DNA of 5,593 nucleotides. Source: Candidatus Aminicenantota bacterium (lineage in GTDB: Bacteria > Acidobacteriota > Aminicenantia > UBA2199). Shown here one piece after another: positions 3,184 to 5,593 of this stretch; positions within the stretch are counted from its first letter, which is position 1; every line of letters starts with the position of its first letter. The notes under the pieces were generated by a model. That model searched no databases. It saw only the letters and a program-made list of their open reading frames with translations, and was not told the origin of the DNA. Location: assembly GCA_020355945.1 (NCBI GenBank), contig CP070627.1:2034740-2040332 (forward strand). Reading direction: 5' to 3'. A program made the translations under genes and the position numbers.

Positions 3184-5593
3184 AATATATTTTAATGCAG
3201 CTTACCAGGTGGTTTGTCCTGTTGATACCTTTTTTCTATTTTTCGATATTTTCTTTTCCCCAGGGCTACCTGGTGCGCCATTATACTGAAATGGACGGCC
3301 TGCCCACTGCCAATGTGCATGATGTGGTACAAGATCATTGGGGGAGAATATGGTTTGCCACCCGGGGCGGGATTGCGGTTTATGATGGTGTCTCCTGGGA
3401 AAAATATACCCTGGCGGACGGCCTACCCGTGCTGTCTTTCCATCACATAAAAGTGGATCAACAAGGAAGAATCTGGGCATTGTCTCAGAATCTAGCGCAA
3501 GGAATTATCCTGGTTTACTATGAAGACCCGGAGGGAAATGGACAGTCCCAATGGCATCGAATCAAAGGGAAAGCAGCAGGAGACAACCAGGAAAAACCCA
3601 TCGTAATCACATCATTCCAACTGTTAGCACCGAAACAACAGGTTAAAGCAGATCAACCCATCATCGCTGTGGGAACCGCCAATTGGGGAATATTCCTGTG
3701 GTACCGGGGAAATTGGAAGAACCTTACCCAGGATAACGGTTTGTTGAGCAATTCGGTGAATGGGCTCGCCCCCCTGGAGGGAAAACTTTACGCTGCCACG
3801 GATAACGGATTGTCAATCATCAATATTCATACCAACAGCAAACGCAATCAGCCGCTCGATATTGATATCGATAATCGCTTCAACCAATTAGCGGATTTGC
3901 CCTCCAGGGAAATCAAAGGGATTGGCATCCAGTACAGGGATAAATACCCGGACACCCGTTTGCAATACTCACGGATATGGCTTTACAGCCACCAATGGTT
4001 AGGGTATTTTGATGAGAACCGCTTAAAAATGACCTTTTACCCGGTAGAAATTCCACTGACCGAACGACAATACCTGGTCCACCTGTTACCCGACTATCGC
4101 TGCGGTGTATATATGAGCAACCGGATTTCAATTAATTATTTTAATTATAACTCCCATTCCTGGGAACCTCTCCGTATAAAAAGCGGGCTCATCTCTTTAG
4201 GTGCGAACTCAATGTCTATTGATTTTGAAAAGAATATATGGATTTCTTGCGAACGAGGGGTCAATAAAATTTCCAGCCGGCGATTTAGAAATTTCTATAT
4301 GATACATGGCCTATTGGACGATGAGGTTTCAGCCGTGTTAGAGTTTGAACCGGGAAAATTTGTGTTGGGACATAATGATGGTATCACTCTCTATGATGAG
4401 GAGACCAAGACCTTCATGAAAATACCCATTCCTCAAAACAAATCCACTCATCGATTATATCGAGCATTGGATATGCAAATGGATTCCAGGGGGAATGTCT
4501 GGTTGGCAATGGCCTGGGCAGGTTTGGGAAAATTCAATCCTCGAACCATTCGTTATCCTCACCAGGTCACCTGGTATGGAAAAACCCATGGGTTGCCTGA
4601 ATGTATTGTCAGCCTCTGGATTGATAAAAATACAGGTAATATGTGGGTGGGAACAGAAAAAGGAATTTTTTTTCGTAAAAATACCGATTCGGAAAATGAA
4701 CGTCAAAAGGGATTCCTGTTAATGAATAAAGGGAAGTTTCCTATGCCCTTTGCCAGAAAAATATATGGGGACTCCGGGAAATTGCGTTATATTGCTTCCC
4801 CCGATGATGGATTATGTGTATATGTTGAAAGCGCTCAAGGGAACCAATGGAAAAATTACCAGGTCCCGGGTGACAATAAAGCCAATAATGTGTATGCCAT
4901 AAACAAAGACAGCAGCGGCCGTCTCTTTGTGGGAACATTAGCCGGACTGCTTATCCTGGAAAATGAAACCCTTAAAAAATTCAAACACAATGGTTTCGGG
5001 GTGGACAGACCCGTGTATTTTATCCTGGAAGATAAAAAACATCGACTCTGGGTTGGAACCAACAATGGGGTGGTGCGGTGGGATGGGAAAAATAAAAGAA
5101 CCTATTCCACCAGTGAGGGGTTGAGTGGACTTGAAACCAATCGAGCCGCCGGGATCGTGGACAGCAAAGGGAGAATCTGGGTCGGCACCAATCGCGGCGT
5201 TTCCATCTACCAGGAGGGATTTGATGAACATGAAGGGTTTCAACCGCGGCCAAAGGTTCAATTGTTGACCCTGGAAGCCCCGGGCAAACGAATCTCCTTA
5301 ACCGCGAATCAGCCCATTCAATTGGCCTATAACGAAAATAACCTCGGGTTTCATTTTAGAGGGATTTCTTTTGTGAATGAAAAAGCGGTAAGTTTTAAAC
5401 ACTGGCTGCAAGGGTTTGAGAAAGAATGGTCAAAGGAGCAATATCAACCTAATCGTATGATTCGCTATACCAATTTGCACCCGGGGACTTACTATTTTCA
5501 CTTGAAAACCAAAAATGCTCTAGAGGTATGGAGCCCTGTGGTCACATCACCGGGAATTACTATTCTTAAGCCCTTCCATAAAACATGGTGGTT
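3180..5593 (+). CDS. Propeller-type sensor protein with Y_Y_Y domain, truncated by the window end
   Basis: Predicted periplasmic sensor anchored in the inner membrane, of the class that includes hybrid two-component systems. Seen: 804 codons open to the window end with no stop. Residues 1-28 form a signal peptide or N-terminal anchor (hydrophobic run about 11-27). Residues about 36-680 hold repeated Reg_prop-like blades ending in W-x-[AGS]-T-x-x-G patterns: RIWFATRGGIAVYDG at 57-71, KLYAATDNGLSI at 202-213, NIWISCERGV at 352-361, NMWVGTEKGI at 487-496, RLFVGTLAGL at 581-590, RLWVGTNNGV at 622-631 and RIWVGTNRGVSIY at 665-677. This suggests two stacked seven-bladed propellers, some blades degenerate (about 115-160 and 225-335). 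A Y_Y_Y domain (about 713-795) has FKHWLQGFEKEW and NLHPGTYYFHLKTKN. The final KPFHKTWW is the usual lead into the transmembrane helix. The output domain (histidine kinase, GGDEF, phosphatase or other) lies outside. An in-frame ATG at 3195 is an alternative start. Confidence 0.93.
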   Translation, partial: MKYILMQLTRWFVLLIPFFYFSIFSFPQGYLVRHYTEMDGLPTANVHDVVQDHWGRIWFATRGGIAVYDGVSWEKYTLADGLPVLSFHHIKVDQQGRIWALSQNLAQGIILVYYEDPEGNGQSQWHRIKGKAAGDNQEKPIVITSFQLLAPKQQVKADQPIIAVGTANWGIFLWYRGNWKNLTQDNGLLSNSVNGLAPLEGKLYAATDNGLSIINIHTNSKRNQPLDIDIDNRFNQLADLPSREIKGIGIQYRDKYPDTRLQYSRIWLYSHQWLGYFDENRLKMTFYPVEIPLTERQYLVHLLPDYRCGVYMSNRISINYFNYNSHSWEPLRIKSGLISLGANSMSIDFEKNIWISCERGVNKISSRRFRNFYMIHGLLDDEVSAVLEFEPGKFVLGHNDGITLYDEETKTFMKIPIPQNKSTHRLYRALDMQMDSRGNVWLAMAWAGLGKFNPRTIRYPHQVTWYGKTHGLPECIVSLWIDKNTGNMWVGTEKGIFFRKNTDSENERQKGFLLMNKGKFPMPFARKIYGDSGKLRYIASPDDGLCVYVESAQGNQWKNYQVPGDNKANNVYAINKDSSGRLFVGTLAGLLILENETLKKFKHNGFGVDRPVYFILEDKKHRLWVGTNNGVVRWDGKNKRTYSTSEGLSGLETNRAAGIVDSKGRIWVGTNRGVSIYQEGFDEHEGFQPRPKVQLLTLEAPGKRISLTANQPIQLAYNENNLGFHFRGISFVNEKAVSFKHWLQGFEKEWSKEQYQPNRMIRYTNLHPGTYYFHLKTKNALEVWSPVVTSPGITILKPFHKTWW

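Noticed and set aside
3202..3480. Minus-strand open frames opposite the sensor gene (also 3913-4131, 4455-4706 and 4741-5261)
   Set aside because: They are antisense shadows of a gene with clear domain content. Their products are Cys/His/Pro/Arg-rich without recognisable motifs.
4561..4575. Perfect 15-base palindrome ACCAGGT-C-ACCTGGT inside the sensor gene
   Set aside because: It encodes ordinary residues (HQVTW) of a propeller blade. One 7-bp-arm palindrome is expected about this often by chance in a window this size.
4665..4672. Run of eight T in the sensor gene as a possible frameshift
   Set aside because: The reading frame stays open on both sides and the blade motif just before it (NMWVGTEKGIFF) is intact, so no frameshift is needed.
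1..5593. CRISPR arrays, tRNA/rRNA genes, insertion sequences, phage or toxin-antitoxin genes
   Set aside because: I found no regularly spaced repeats, cloverleaf features, transposase motifs or toxin partner. The lone XRE gene is not followed by a small toxin gene but by the large sensor.

Overview
The window reads as bacterial DNA of moderate GC, with GC-poor intergenic stretches. It comes from a free-living or environmental lineage rich in propeller-type sensor proteins. The organism cannot be named from this sequence. The sensor (signal peptide, many Reg_prop blades, Y_Y_Y domain) together with the small XRE regulator suggests a Gram-negative-type phylum such as Acidobacteriota/Candidatus Aminicenantes or Bacteroidota. 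That is inference from family recall, not a search result.

Layout. Bases 1-90 carry no gene. A two-gene unit on the minus strand covers 91-2210. The promoter-proximal gene encodes a DEDDy 3'-5' exonuclease-domain protein (1443-2210). The second encodes an 11-segment LeuT-fold sodium:solute symporter of the NSS/SNF family (91-1446). The exonuclease stop and transporter start overlap as ATGA, and a strong Shine-Dalgarno for the transporter lies inside the last exonuclease codons, so the two should be translated together. A 418-base divergent region (2211-2628) follows. Its left half would be the leader of the minus-strand unit and holds several small hairpins. Its right half holds a GC-rich inverted repeat, a tandem 8-bp repeat and a near-consensus plus-strand promoter with an upstream A-tract.

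On the plus strand, a 144-residue XRE-type helix-turn-helix protein (2629-3063) is followed after 116 bases by a large exported or membrane sensor (3180 to the window end). The sensor is cut off just where its transmembrane segment should begin, so its output domain is unknown. The XRE start codon lies 6 bases after a -10 hexamer, which predicts a leaderless or nearly leaderless mRNA. The sensor has a weaker candidate promoter whose -35 falls in a palindrome. There too a start codon (GTG at 3151) lies 6 bases after the -10; it opens a 10-codon mini-ORF whose TGA overlaps the sensor ATG.

Working model (inference): the XRE protein and the sensor form a local regulatory module, with the palindromes at 3077-3129 as possible operator sites. 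The exonuclease/transporter pair is a separate divergent unit. I found no CRISPR array, tRNA, rRNA, transposase or phage gene, and no clear new defence system. The most distinctive material is the regulatory architecture between 2235 and 3183.
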